A DNA stretch of 64,000 bases from Acinetobacter piscicola (GTDB taxonomy: Bacteria > Pseudomonadota > Gammaproteobacteria > Pseudomonadales > Moraxellaceae), in the NCBI RefSeq assembly GCF_015218165.1, contig NZ_CP048659.1, positions 1,612,001-1,676,000 on the forward strand, in the 5' to 3' direction. This document shows, one piece after another, positions 35,495 through 44,046 of this stretch. Under the pieces are notes generated by a model that saw only the letters and a list, made by a program, of their open reading frames with translations, was not told where the DNA came from and did not search any database. Each line of letters begins with the position of its first letter. Within the stretch, counting starts at the first letter, position 1. The position numbers and the translations under genes were made by a program.

Positions 35495-36733
35495 ATGGAT
35501 ATCACCGATATTTTAAGTGAATTAGAAGAACAGTCCATGAAGGCATTTCGCAGCAAAGATTTTCAGGCTGCCCGTCAAATATTACTGAAGCGACTTCAAT
35601 ATCAGCCGATGGAGAGTTGATTATATGCCAACTTAGCTTTGGCTGAGTTGCGTTCGGGATATTTAGAGGATGCCTATACACATTATTTACAAGCGATTGA
35701 AGTAAGCCCGGCAATCGTAAACACTACGATTTATGATGGTTTGGTTGAGGTTTGTTATTTATTGGGGAAAACAGAGGAACAACAGAAAATAGCACGCTTG
35801 TCTTTGCAGCATAAAGCAGAGGAAGTAAAACATATCCAAGGGATTACGCTCGCTCAACCACGTCCTCAATTTAAGCGTAATACTCCCCATCGTAACATCA
35901 TTAGTTTTTCTTTATTTGGTCAACAACCGAGATATTGTGAAACGGCTATCTTGAATGTAGAAAAAGCAAAACAGCTTTATCCTGCATGGACTTGTCGCTT
36001 TTATGTTGATTACTCTGTACCTTTTCACGTGATTTTACGTTTGCAGTATTTGGGTGCAGAAGTCATTTATGTAAGTGATGAGCAAAAAAAAGTTTCAGGT
36101 TTATTTTGGCGATTTTTGGTCATGGAAGATCCTGAAGTTGATTTTTATCTTATTCGAGATGCTGACTCATTATTGTCTTATCGTGAGCAAGCAGCAGTTG
36201 AGGCATGGATAGATTCAGATCGATATTTTCATATCATGCGTGATGGCTATACACATACAGAGTTGATTTTTGCAGGTATGTTTGCAGGTTGTGGGCATGT
36301 GTTTTCAAATTTATTACAACAAATCAATGATTTTATGATTAATGGTGAGTATTTGAATCTACGAGTTGTTGATCAGCATTTTTTACGACATTGTATTTGG
36401 CCAACCTTTAGGCAAAGTGTAGTCATTCATGACAGTCAAGGTTATACAGAGGGCGGTTTAAATTTTCCTCAGTCTAAGCATACGCCCCCTGAAGAATTAA
36501 GACCTGATTTTCATGTAGGACAAAATCATGCGGCTGAAGATATAACGATCAAGATACATTATGCACCACAGCAGCGGATTGCTTGGTTACTGATAGATGA
36601 GCAAAAACGGGAGGTTTGTCGCTATGAGCAGAATGTTTTATCGAGTGCTCAAATGTTTTCAATTTCACTGCCTTATGAATATATCAACCGATTAAAAAAA
36701 GGTGAATGGCAAATTCTACATTATACTATTTAA
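35495..36733 (+). pseudogene. TPR/glycosyltransferase-like gene interrupted by an in-frame TGA
   Basis: From ATG 35495 the frame reads MDITDILSELEEQSMKAFRS and stops at TGA 35618-35620 (codon 42), then continues in the same frame without another stop for 371 codons. The joined protein has an N-terminal TPR-like region (NLALAELRSGYLEDAYTHYLQAIEVSP) and a nucleotide-sugar-transferase-like region (YLIRDADSLLSYREQAAVEAWI, HIMRD). TGG to TGA at a tryptophan codon is the simplest explanation. The downstream part could still be expressed from an internal start near 35639. Function is unknown; it lies between rsr and rtcR. Confidence 0.7.
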
Positions 36734-36831
36734 TCTTAATCGCATTGAACTATGCTGTATAAAATGAATAGCATGAAAGTGCTAGATTGGCTATATTGTA
36801 AATATAGAAACTATAAAATTTTATAGAAAAT

Positions 36832-38424
36832 ATGCAAAAATCTAAAAAAACGGTGGTGATTGGTTTTGTCGGTTCAACGTTGGATCAGGGCAAAAAGGAA
36901 GAACGTTGGCAACGTTGGCGCCCAACCATGAGTTTATTGATGCATGAAGACTTGCTGATTGATGAATTAGTTTTATTGCATGACCGTCGTAGCCTAAGTT
37001 TGATTGAGCATTTACAACAAGACGCACAACAAATCTCCCCAAATACTCATATTTCAGGTCATCAAGTTAATATTCGAGATCCGTGGGATTTTTCGGATAT
37101 GTATGGAGCACTCTATGATTTTGTAAGATCTTATCCTTTTGATACGGAAAATTACCAATATCTACTGCATATCACTACAGGAACGCACGTTGCACAAATC
37201 TGTTGGTATTTATTGGTCGATGCTCATTATTTACCAGCCAAATTGATTCAGAGTTCACCCACAGGCAAGCAGCAACCTGAAGGTGAGTATCGCATTATAG
37301 ATTTAGATTTGTCTCGTTATGCCGCTTTAAATCAACGTTTCGAGAATGAAAAAACGGCAAACTGGCAACAACTTAAAGCCAATATTGCTACCAAAAATAA
37401 AGATTTTAATCAATTGATTCAAGAGGTTGAGTTGGTCGCAACACGTTCCATTGCACCGATTTTAATTATGGGCGCAACAGGTGTTGGAAAGTCACATTTA
37501 GCGAAACAAATTTATCAGTTGAAGAAAGAAAAATTCCATTTAGAAGGGCGTTTGGTTGATGTGAACTGTGCAACTTTATGCGGTGATGGTGCTATGTCGG
37601 CACTATTTGGGCATATCAAAGGTGCATTTACAGGGGCTGCTAATGCCCGTACAGGCTATTTAAAAAGTGCTGATGGTGGGATTTTATTTTTAGATGAAAT
37701 TGGTGAATTAGGCTTAGATGAACAAGCCATGTTACTAAAAGCATTGGAAGATAAATCATTTTTTCCGGTCGGTTCAGACAAAGAGGTGCAGGCAGATTTT
37801 CAACTGATTGCGGGGACGAATAAAGATTTGCGTGAAGAAGTACAAGCAGGACGCTTTCGGGAAGATTTGTGGGCACGCTTAAATACATGGACTTTTTTCT
37901 TACCTGATTTAAAGCATCGCCGTGAAGATATAGCACCCAATATTGAGTTTGAATTACAGCGTTTTGCTATGCAACAACAGCGTCAATTGCGTTTTCATAG
38001 TGATGCTTTAGAAAAATATTTAAAATTTGCACAATCTTCTGAAGCCACTTGGCAGGGAAATTTCCGTGATTTAACCGCAAGCGTGACTCGCATGGCAACT
38101 TTGGCAAATGGTGAACGCATTGGTTTGTTTGAAGTTGAGGCAGAGATTCAACGTCTGCAACGCTTGTGGCACTTACAATCTGAACCTGAAAAAGTGTCTA
38201 ATTTAATTGGATTGCTCAGTACACAACAATTGGCTGAAATAGATGAATTTGATCGAATCCAGCTTGAAGGGGTGATTGCGGTGTGTCAGCAGTCAAAGTC
38301 GATGGCAGATGCAGGCAGACGTCTATTTGCCATTTCCCGTGAACAACGCCAAAGCACGAACGATTCAGATCGAGTGAAAAAGTATTTGGCGAAGTTTGGT
38401 TTAACATGGGCGGATATAGGTTGA
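36832..38424 (+). CDS. rtcR: RtcR, sigma54-dependent activator of RNA repair
   Basis: A 530-residue regulator. Residues 1-180 form the CARF-like sensing domain (KTVVIGFVGSTLDQG, LLHITTGTHVAQICWYLL). The AAA+ domain has Walker A GATGVGKS at 214-221, the sigma54-contacting GAFTGA at 264-269 and Walker B LFLDEI at 285-290; a C-terminal DNA-binding region follows. In enterobacteria RtcR is activated by RNA ends such as tRNA halves or cyclic-phosphate ends. Two sigma54 promoters in this locus are its expected targets. Confidence 0.95.
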   Translation: MQKSKKTVVIGFVGSTLDQGKKEERWQRWRPTMSLLMHEDLLIDELVLLHDRRSLSLIEHLQQDAQQISPNTHISGHQVNIRDPWDFSDMYGALYDFVRSYPFDTENYQYLLHITTGTHVAQICWYLLVDAHYLPAKLIQSSPTGKQQPEGEYRIIDLDLSRYAALNQRFENEKTANWQQLKANIATKNKDFNQLIQEVELVATRSIAPILIMGATGVGKSHLAKQIYQLKKEKFHLEGRLVDVNCATLCGDGAMSALFGHIKGAFTGAANARTGYLKSADGGILFLDEIGELGLDEQAMLLKALEDKSFFPVGSDKEVQADFQLIAGTNKDLREEVQAGRFREDLWARLNTWTFFLPDLKHRREDIAPNIEFELQRFAMQQQRQLRFHSDALEKYLKFAQSSEATWQGNFRDLTASVTRMATLANGERIGLFEVEAEIQRLQRLWHLQSEPEKVSNLIGLLSTQQLAEIDEFDRIQLEGVIAVCQQSKSMADAGRRLFAISREQRQSTNDSDRVKKYLAKFGLTWADIG

Positions 38425-38518
38425 ACTTATTGCTGTAAATTTGATTTTAAATAGAACATAGATTGTAAGCAACTCAGTATGATCTGACTTTTAAGATGAT
38501 CATTTTAATCAGTCATTT

Positions 38519-38563
38519 GAATATTTCCCTAAATACAAGATTTGTATATTTAAGGAAATATTC
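38519..38563. terminator. Bidirectional terminator between rtcR and the TerD/TerA-like gene
   Basis: A long hairpin whose arms start GAATATTTCC and end GGAAATATTC, with ATACAA/TTGTAT around the GAT loop, placed between two convergent genes. Confidence 0.8.
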
Positions 38564-38574
38564 TTTTAAAATCG

Positions 38575-39825
38575 TTATTTAAACATTGGTTTACCATCCA
38601 CTTTAATGTCGACAGTTCCATCTTTTTTCCAAATAATTCGAGGTGTGTCTTCACTAAAACGTCCACTGGTCATGCCTGAATGTTGTAAGGTAATACCTTG
38701 TTCATCAATGATGGCTACCCCAATGACATAGGTATAAACAAAACGACTTTTGGCTTTGGCGGAGACGCTAGCGTTAAAAACGCACTCCACCAATTGATCA
38801 CCATATTGCATGCGCATTTTAGGTTGTAATGAAGCAATCGAAACAACACCATTACTGACTGCTGAATACACAGAAAAGACTAAGGCAACCTTGCCACCTA
38901 GCTTTTTGGCGATATCAGGATGAACCAAAACCGTTTCTTTACCCGGTTGAGCAATAGATGCACCTGTAATATCACCTTGATGTTGAATATAAGGATAACT
39001 TTCTAAAGCCCCTTGCTGAGATGGACACCATACATAACCCATTGTATTTTGGTGTTGCAGCATAAAACCGACACGCAAATCTAGGTCATCATTGTCACTA
39101 CGACCATCACCATTGTCGACCCAAATCGCTTCAATTTTGAGATATTCATGATTGTTTTTATTGAGATTAATGTGGTGAGATTGTCCCGTTTTTTCCAATT
39201 GAATTTTATTTAAATTTAACCCGCTTGGGTTCGTTGTTGTTGGCTGTGAAATTGGTGGGGTTGGGGTTGAAACAGGTTGTGTTATCGTTGATGGCGTTGC
39301 CTCATCTTGTGCAACTTCACCCCCAAAATGCTCAACTAGGGCAGCCAAACCACCATTAAACCCTTGTGCAACAATGCCTAAACGCCAAACATCTTTAAAA
39401 TAAACATCGGCAAGCATGATGGCTTTTTCTTGGTGAAAGATTTGAGGTTGAATCGTAAAGCTTGCCAAAATTTGACCTGACGGATTTTTAATATTGATTG
39501 TTCCACCTTGAATTTGCTTCATAGTGGCATGTGGGTCATCGATTGCAGCACAAATGCTAAAACGTTGTATTTGATTTAAATTGACTAAATTAAGTTGAAA
39601 ATGGAAGGTTTGTTTGGGTTGTGCTTGCCAACGCACAGCACCGTCAGGGGTTACGGGTTGATTATAAAACACCATGAATGCTTCATCGCTGAGTTTTTGA
39701 TTTGCATCTAAACCAAAACATGAAAGATCAATATTAAAAGATGCTTGAATATCGACTTCGATACTTAATTCTTGTTGAAGACTAAGTTGTTGTAATTGTA
39801 ATTTTTGACCTTGTTGTAGTTGCAT
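38575..39825 (-). CDS. TerD/TerA-family stress protein, two-domain
   Basis: A 416-residue protein. The N-terminal 170 residues are a TerD-like domain (LQLQQLSLQQELSIEVDIQASFNIDLSCFGLD, VFYNQ, RFSICAAIDD, LADVYFKDVWRLGIVAQGFNGGLAALVEHFGGEV). A Thr/Pro-rich linker follows (about 175-200), then a second domain of the TerA type with DNGDGRSDNDDLDLRVGFML. TerD domains bind calcium, and the family is linked to tellurite, phage and envelope stress. It has no ter neighbours here but is convergent with rtcR. Substrate and role are unknown. Confidence 0.82.
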   Translation of the reverse strand: MQLQQGQKLQLQQLSLQQELSIEVDIQASFNIDLSCFGLDANQKLSDEAFMVFYNQPVTPDGAVRWQAQPKQTFHFQLNLVNLNQIQRFSICAAIDDPHATMKQIQGGTINIKNPSGQILASFTIQPQIFHQEKAIMLADVYFKDVWRLGIVAQGFNGGLAALVEHFGGEVAQDEATPSTITQPVSTPTPPISQPTTTNPSGLNLNKIQLEKTGQSHHINLNKNNHEYLKIEAIWVDNGDGRSDNDDLDLRVGFMLQHQNTMGYVWCPSQQGALESYPYIQHQGDITGASIAQPGKETVLVHPDIAKKLGGKVALVFSVYSAVSNGVVSIASLQPKMRMQYGDQLVECVFNASVSAKAKSRFVYTYVIGVAIIDEQGITLQHSGMTSGRFSEDTPRIIWKKDGTVDIKVDGKPMFK

Positions 39826-39925
39826 TGTGAAATATTCCCTATATTTATCAAAGTATAATTCAAAAATGAGAGAAGAAATGATAGGGCTTAACGGATCAAA
39901 CCCATCATTTCAAAGTTCTTTAACA

Positions 39926-40713
39926 GGTGGTGTTTCAAAAAGTATGCTGACATTAAATGAAGCCATTATTGATGTAAAAAAAGGTTAAGTCGAAAGCTTT
40001 AAAATGGTTTTCAATCTTTTTTGAAAAATTACAACTCCTTCTAAAACCGCGCCTAATTCGATGCCTTATTTTGCAATTATTACCTTCAATACCTACAGTA
40101 AAAAATTTACCAATACTTTGCTTGCAGTTTTTAAAAGCAGTTATGAAACTGTCCCAATGATCACTTGCAATTCGGGTGTAGTGAATACCTAATTGTTTAA
40201 GCTTTGCCTTCAATCGTTGAACTGTAGCTAAGTCTCTTTTACCCCAAACATAAGCAACAATCTCACCTGTTTCTCGATGGTAGGCGTAAATAAGCCATTG
40301 TTTATTATTTTTATTTCCCACAAAAGTCCAAAACTCATCAACTTCAAGAGACTCATAATGACTTTGTTTAGGCTGAATTTGGTAGGTCGATTCGGTTAAA
40401 GTACGTAAAACTTTACCGATACTGATTCGCTCAACTTCAGCGATATCTCGTATACCACTACCTCTGACCATCAACTGTAATATTTTTCGAGTAATGCCTG
40501 AATGACATCCTAGATAGCTCAGAGCATGGTCACCAATAAACTGACGTTTACAGTCTTTGCACTGATAGTTTTGTTTCCCATCTACTTTGATGCCATTTTT
40601 CTTTATACTGTCACTGAGGCAGGTTGGACATTTGATTTCTAGAGTTATTCGCATTTCTCTATTTTATCAAAATTCAACCTGCTTTGTTTCAGCATACTTT
40701 TTGAAACACCACC
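39926..40713 (-). mobile_element. IS1-family insertion sequence (788 bp)
   Basis: Perfect 25-bp terminal inverted repeats at 39926-39950 and 40689-40713, each starting GGTGGTGTTTC at the element edge. The single transposase ORF lies between them. No 8-9 bp target duplication is seen. It has cut the 3' end of an alpha/beta hydrolase gene. Confidence 0.92.
39953..40654 (-). CDS. IS1-family transposase (single ORF)
   Basis: A 233-residue protein with an N-terminal zinc finger (CPTCLSDSIKKNGIKVDGKQNYQCKDCKRQF) and a helix-turn-helix (GIRDIAEVERISIGKVLRTL). The DDE core follows: LEVDEFWTFVGNK, IASDHWDSF and the GIEGNNCKIRHRIRRGFRRSCNFSKK region with Glu. InsA and InsB are fused in one frame, as in several Acinetobacter IS1 relatives, so no frameshift is needed. 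Confidence 0.93.
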   Translation of the reverse strand: MRITLEIKCPTCLSDSIKKNGIKVDGKQNYQCKDCKRQFIGDHALSYLGCHSGITRKILQLMVRGSGIRDIAEVERISIGKVLRTLTESTYQIQPKQSHYESLEVDEFWTFVGNKNNKQWLIYAYHRETGEIVAYVWGKRDLATVQRLKAKLKQLGIHYTRIASDHWDSFITAFKNCKQSIGKFFTVGIEGNNCKIRHRIRRGFRRSCNFSKKIENHFKAFDLTFFYINNGFI

Positions 40714-41334
40714 TAAAAAACGTGCAATTGCGATATTTAATTGCTTTAAATATCCCGTGAAAAAGTGATTTGCACCGGGAAGTACCGTGATTAAATGCTT
40801 TTGCGGCGTTGCCCAAATCAATAAATCTGCAAGCAGTGTAATCTCATCTTTTTCACCATGAATCAATAAAATGTCGCCATTTAAGTTGGGTGTTTTATAC
40901 TCGCGAATCCCACGTACACGTGCTGTTGGTAAGCCACATAAAATCATTTGTTTAGGTTGTTGGACATCGGTGAGTTGTACATAACATTTTGCTAAAACAT
41001 GGGCGCCAAAACTAAAACCACCGGCATAAAAATTTAATCTAGGGTGCAAGCTTTGAATATGTTGAATCACCGCTAAAATATCATCACTTTCACCAAAACC
41101 ATCATCATGTATGCCTTCAGTTTGTCCCAAACCACGAAAATAAGGACGATAAACAATACAGCCATGTTGGTTGAAAATTTGTGTTAATAAGGTAGGAACT
41201 TTATGTTGTGGTGTCCCTCCTTGCAAAGGATGTGGATGGCACACAATGGCATAGGCTTTGACTTCACCCTGTGGAAGATCCACTAAAACGTCGATATTTC
41301 CTACTTGACCTTGAATGAGGAGATGTTCAGACAT
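40645..41334 (-). CDS. Alpha/beta hydrolase with 3' end replaced by IS1 sequence
   Basis: The first 207 residues are a serine hydrolase of the dienelactone or YpfH-like class: VCHPHPLQGGTPQHKVP, GGFSFGAHVLAK with the nucleophile Ser, GEKDEITLL with the Asp and PGANHFFTGY with the His. The triad is complete. The last 22 residues (GGVSKSMLKQ...) come from the IS1 end. Beyond the other IS edge, minus strand 39923-39891 still reads LKNFEMMGLIR then stop, a plausible original C-terminus. The protein may still be active. Confidence 0.75.
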   Translation of the reverse strand: MSEHLLIQGQVGNIDVLVDLPQGEVKAYAIVCHPHPLQGGTPQHKVPTLLTQIFNQHGCIVYRPYFRGLGQTEGIHDDGFGESDDILAVIQHIQSLHPRLNFYAGGFSFGAHVLAKCYVQLTDVQQPKQMILCGLPTARVRGIREYKTPNLNGDILLIHGEKDEITLLADLLIWATPQKHLITVLPGANHFFTGYLKQLNIAIARFLGGVSKSMLKQSRLNFDKIEKCE

Positions 41335-41454
41335 GTCACTTCAATATTTACGAAAGTGATTTATTGTAACGATAATTTATTACGAAAAACACAATTCGCA
41401 TAAATACAGTGCAACTGTTATATTATTTAAGTTAATTTTTGAAGTGAAATCTTT

Positions 41455-42237
41455 ATGCTTGTTCTTATTTCTCCTGCAAAAACATTGAATTATGAGTCAG
41501 CCTTGCCTACAGATCAGTATACTTTACCAAGGTTATTAGAACAGTCTGAACAACTGATCGCGGTTTGCTGTGCTTTATCTGCATCTGAAGTTGCAAGTTT
41601 AATGAGTGTGAGTGAAAAAATTGCCAATTTGAATGTTGAACGCTTTCGCGATTGGACACCTGATTTTAATTTTTCTAATGCGCGGCAAGCGATTTTTGCC
41701 TTTAAAGGTGACGTCTATACGGGCTTAGATGCCTATCATTTATCTGCAAAAACTATTGAATATTCACAACAACATTTACGCATGTTGTCGGGTTTATATG
41801 GGGTGTTGCGTCCTTTAGATTTGATGATGCCCTATCGTTTAGAAATGGGTACAAAGCTTAAAAATACGGTGGGGAATAACTTATATAAGTTTTGGGGCAA
41901 CCACATTACCGATTTGATTAATCAAGATTTACAACAAGCGGGCAGTAAAATTTTACTGAACTTGGCTTCTGATGAATATTATAAGTCAGTGAAAGAAAGC
42001 AAAATTGATGCTGAAATCGTTAAACCTGTGTTTTTAGATCAGAAAAATGGCAAATATAAAGTCATTAGTTTTTATGCGAAAAAAGCCCGCGGTTTAATGG
42101 CACGCTTTATTATGGAAAATCAAATTGAAAACATTGAAGATTTAAAAGCATTCAATGTAGATGGTTATTATTTTGATGCAGACAGTTCACTCAAAGGTGA
42201 GTTGGTCTTTAAGCGAGATGAGCAAGCTGCTGAATAA
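41455..42237 (+). CDS. yaaA: Peroxide stress protein YaaA
   Basis: A 260-residue DUF328 protein with typical segments [49 protein letters not shown] and [11 protein letters not shown]. In E. coli YaaA lowers free iron during peroxide stress and binds DNA. It precedes the HD gene by 25 bp and they may be co-transcribed. Confidence 0.93.
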   Translation: MLVLISPAKTLNYESALPTDQYTLPRLLEQSEQLIAVCCALSASEVASLMSVSEKIANLNVERFRDWTPDFNFSNARQAIFAFKGDVYTGLDAYHLSAKTIEYSQQHLRMLSGLYGVLRPLDLMMPYRLEMGTKLKNTVGNNLYKFWGNHITDLINQDLQQAGSKILLNLASDEYYKSVKESKIDAEIVKPVFLDQKNGKYKVISFYAKKARGLMARFIMENQIENIEDLKAFNVDGYYFDADSSLKGELVFKRDEQAAE

Positions 42238-42262
42238 TCTTTGTCGAGTAGGAGTGTGCCCA

Positions 42263-42883
42263 ATGCAAAATTATCATGATAAATTTCAACAGTATTGGGC
42301 ACAGTTTTCTGATTCTATGCATTTAAAATCTGTGCAATCAGAATCATTATCTTCAATTCTTTTTCATTTCTATGTTGGTAATTATTATCATAACCATCAA
42401 CATATTGTGGAATGTTTAGAGTTATTCTATGAAATCAAGCACCAACTTAAAGATCCAGTCGCAGTCGAGTTAGCCATTTGGTTTCATGATATTATTTATG
42501 ATCCGCAAGCATCAGATAATGAAGAGCAAAGTGCAAAATTCATGCAAAAACACTGTGTTGGCATTTTAAAACGAGCCAAACTTGAAAAAGTTGCAAGATG
42601 GATTATTGCCACCAAAAAGCATCTACCGACAAAAGAGCATGATTTAAAATATTTATTGGATATTGATTTGGCGATTTTGGCAAGTTCAACCCAACGTTTT
42701 ACTGAATATGAACAACAAATCCAACAGGAATATGCATGGGTGCCTCCTGAGACTTATCAAGTGAAAAGGGCAGAAGTTTTGACAAAATTTTATCAAAAAC
42801 AGCCCTTATTTCAGACTCAATATTTTCAACAAAGATTTGAAGAAGCTGCAAAAAAGAATTTAGCTACAACTTTAAAATTTTGA
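42263..42883 (+). CDS. HD-superfamily hydrolase-like protein
   Basis: A 206-residue protein starting MQNYHDKFQQYW after a TAGGAG ribosome site. Metal-binding histidines are visible in YYHNHQHIVECLELF and the HD pair in AIWFHDIIYDPQASDNEEQSA; the later LLDIDLAILASS motif completes the predicted metal-dependent phosphohydrolase fold. The substrate is unknown. Confidence 0.78.
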   Translation: MQNYHDKFQQYWAQFSDSMHLKSVQSESLSSILFHFYVGNYYHNHQHIVECLELFYEIKHQLKDPVAVELAIWFHDIIYDPQASDNEEQSAKFMQKHCVGILKRAKLEKVARWIIATKKHLPTKEHDLKYLLDIDLAILASSTQRFTEYEQQIQQEYAWVPPETYQVKRAEVLTKFYQKQPLFQTQYFQQRFEEAAKKNLATTLKF

Positions 42884-42913
42884 TTTATATATAATTTTAT
42901 TTTTACTTAAACT

Positions 42914-43162
42914 TTAGGATTCATTTAAGTCATATAGTTTTTCTAAGTGGTCAAATTTATGCAAAATATTTAACGCAATTTTTTCTCCTGTTGCCCAAGT
43001 CGCTTGATTCATGGTGAGGTCAACATCAATAATATCAAGCTCTTTACATAGTGTACGTTGGCTTTCCAAAGTAATATATTGTGGTGAATTTTGTTTTAAG
43101 CATTTTGCGATGTAATGTTGGGTATTGTTATGATGATAAATATCAATAATTTTATAACGCAT
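42914..43162 (-). CDS. Small protein of unknown function
   Basis: 82 residues (MRYKIIDIYHHNNTQHYIAKCLKQ... ending LEKLYDLNES), soluble, possibly a small beta-barrel followed by a helix. Not recognised. Convergent with the HD gene. Confidence 0.55.
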   Translation of the reverse strand: MRYKIIDIYHHNNTQHYIAKCLKQNSPQYITLESQRTLCKELDIIDVDLTMNQATWATGEKIALNILHKFDHLEKLYDLNES

Positions 43163-43576
43163 GATTTCTCTGATATTGATTTAAAAATCAAAGATTACTT
43201 TAGAATCAAAATAAAATTTTATCAATTGTTAAATATATCAAAATATGAAATAAGAATGATAAATACATCATCAAAATTATAATTTATGCAAATTTAATTT
43301 ATACTATTTTATGCTTAGATCAGTCCAATTTATATAAATACAACAATTTGTTCAGTATTTAAAAGAATAAGTTATGGTTCTTTATTAAGAAATATGGTCT
43401 ATATTTGAACGTTTTTTAAAATTAAATGGGTTGAATTTTATATAAATTGTTGAAAATAAATACTAAATATCACATTTATGCAGAATATCGGGAACTCATA
43501 ATTTTAGCTTGTTACAATCAGTAAAACTTGTTAATTTGAATTAGAAAATAAAAAATAGATAGAAAGGAACTTAAAG
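43163..43576. other. AT-rich intergenic region
   Basis: A 414-bp divergent spacer, extremely AT-rich. A GAAAGGAAC ribosome site for the next gene is at its end. I see no gene, repeat or clear promoter. Confidence 0.5.
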
Positions 43577-44032
43577 ATGGATCGTCATGTGGATTGTTTA
43601 GATCAAACGAAATTACAATGGATTATGGCTATTTTGCTTGCTTCAGTGTGTACTCCATCCTTTGCAATTTCACCTTTGAAAGATGATGCACTTGCAAAAG
43701 ATGCAAACGGAGGAGGCACGATTACCCCCGTGGTTATTACGGCAGTCAAACGTGATGTACAAGCACCTGTTGAACAGCAAAATCAGATTAATAGTCAGCT
43801 TGCAGCAAAACATGCCAATGAAAATAAAAAAGAGCATTTAGCATATACGGTGCTCAATAACCATGAACAACAACGCCAAGAAGATGCTTACCAGAGTCAA
43901 AATCAAGAAAAACGCCCCTTGTTACCCCATAAAGCCATCATGACAGAACATGGTACAAGTGCGCATAGCAACAAAGTCACAGTGACGACCGCAGATAAAG
44001 TCACCATTTATGTGAGTCGTGATGCGCACTAA
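43577..44032 (+). CDS. Small exported protein of unknown function
   Basis: A 151-residue protein with a signal peptide (WIMAILLASVCTPSFA, cleavage near residue 33). The mature part is hydrophilic and rich in Gln, Asn and Lys, with low complexity (HENQQRQEDAYQSQNQEKR-like), so probably disordered in the periplasm. No family recognised. Confidence 0.6.
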   Translation: MDRHVDCLDQTKLQWIMAILLASVCTPSFAISPLKDDALAKDANGGGTITPVVITAVKRDVQAPVEQQNQINSQLAAKHANENKKEHLAYTVLNNHEQQRQEDAYQSQNQEKRPLLPHKAIMTEHGTSAHSNKVTVTTADKVTIYVSRDAH

Positions 44033-44046
44033 AACATGCAAAATGA

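Noticed and set aside
35618..35620. Selenocysteine codon
   Set aside because: No clear SECIS hairpin follows and the family is not a known selenoprotein; a nonsense mutation is simpler.
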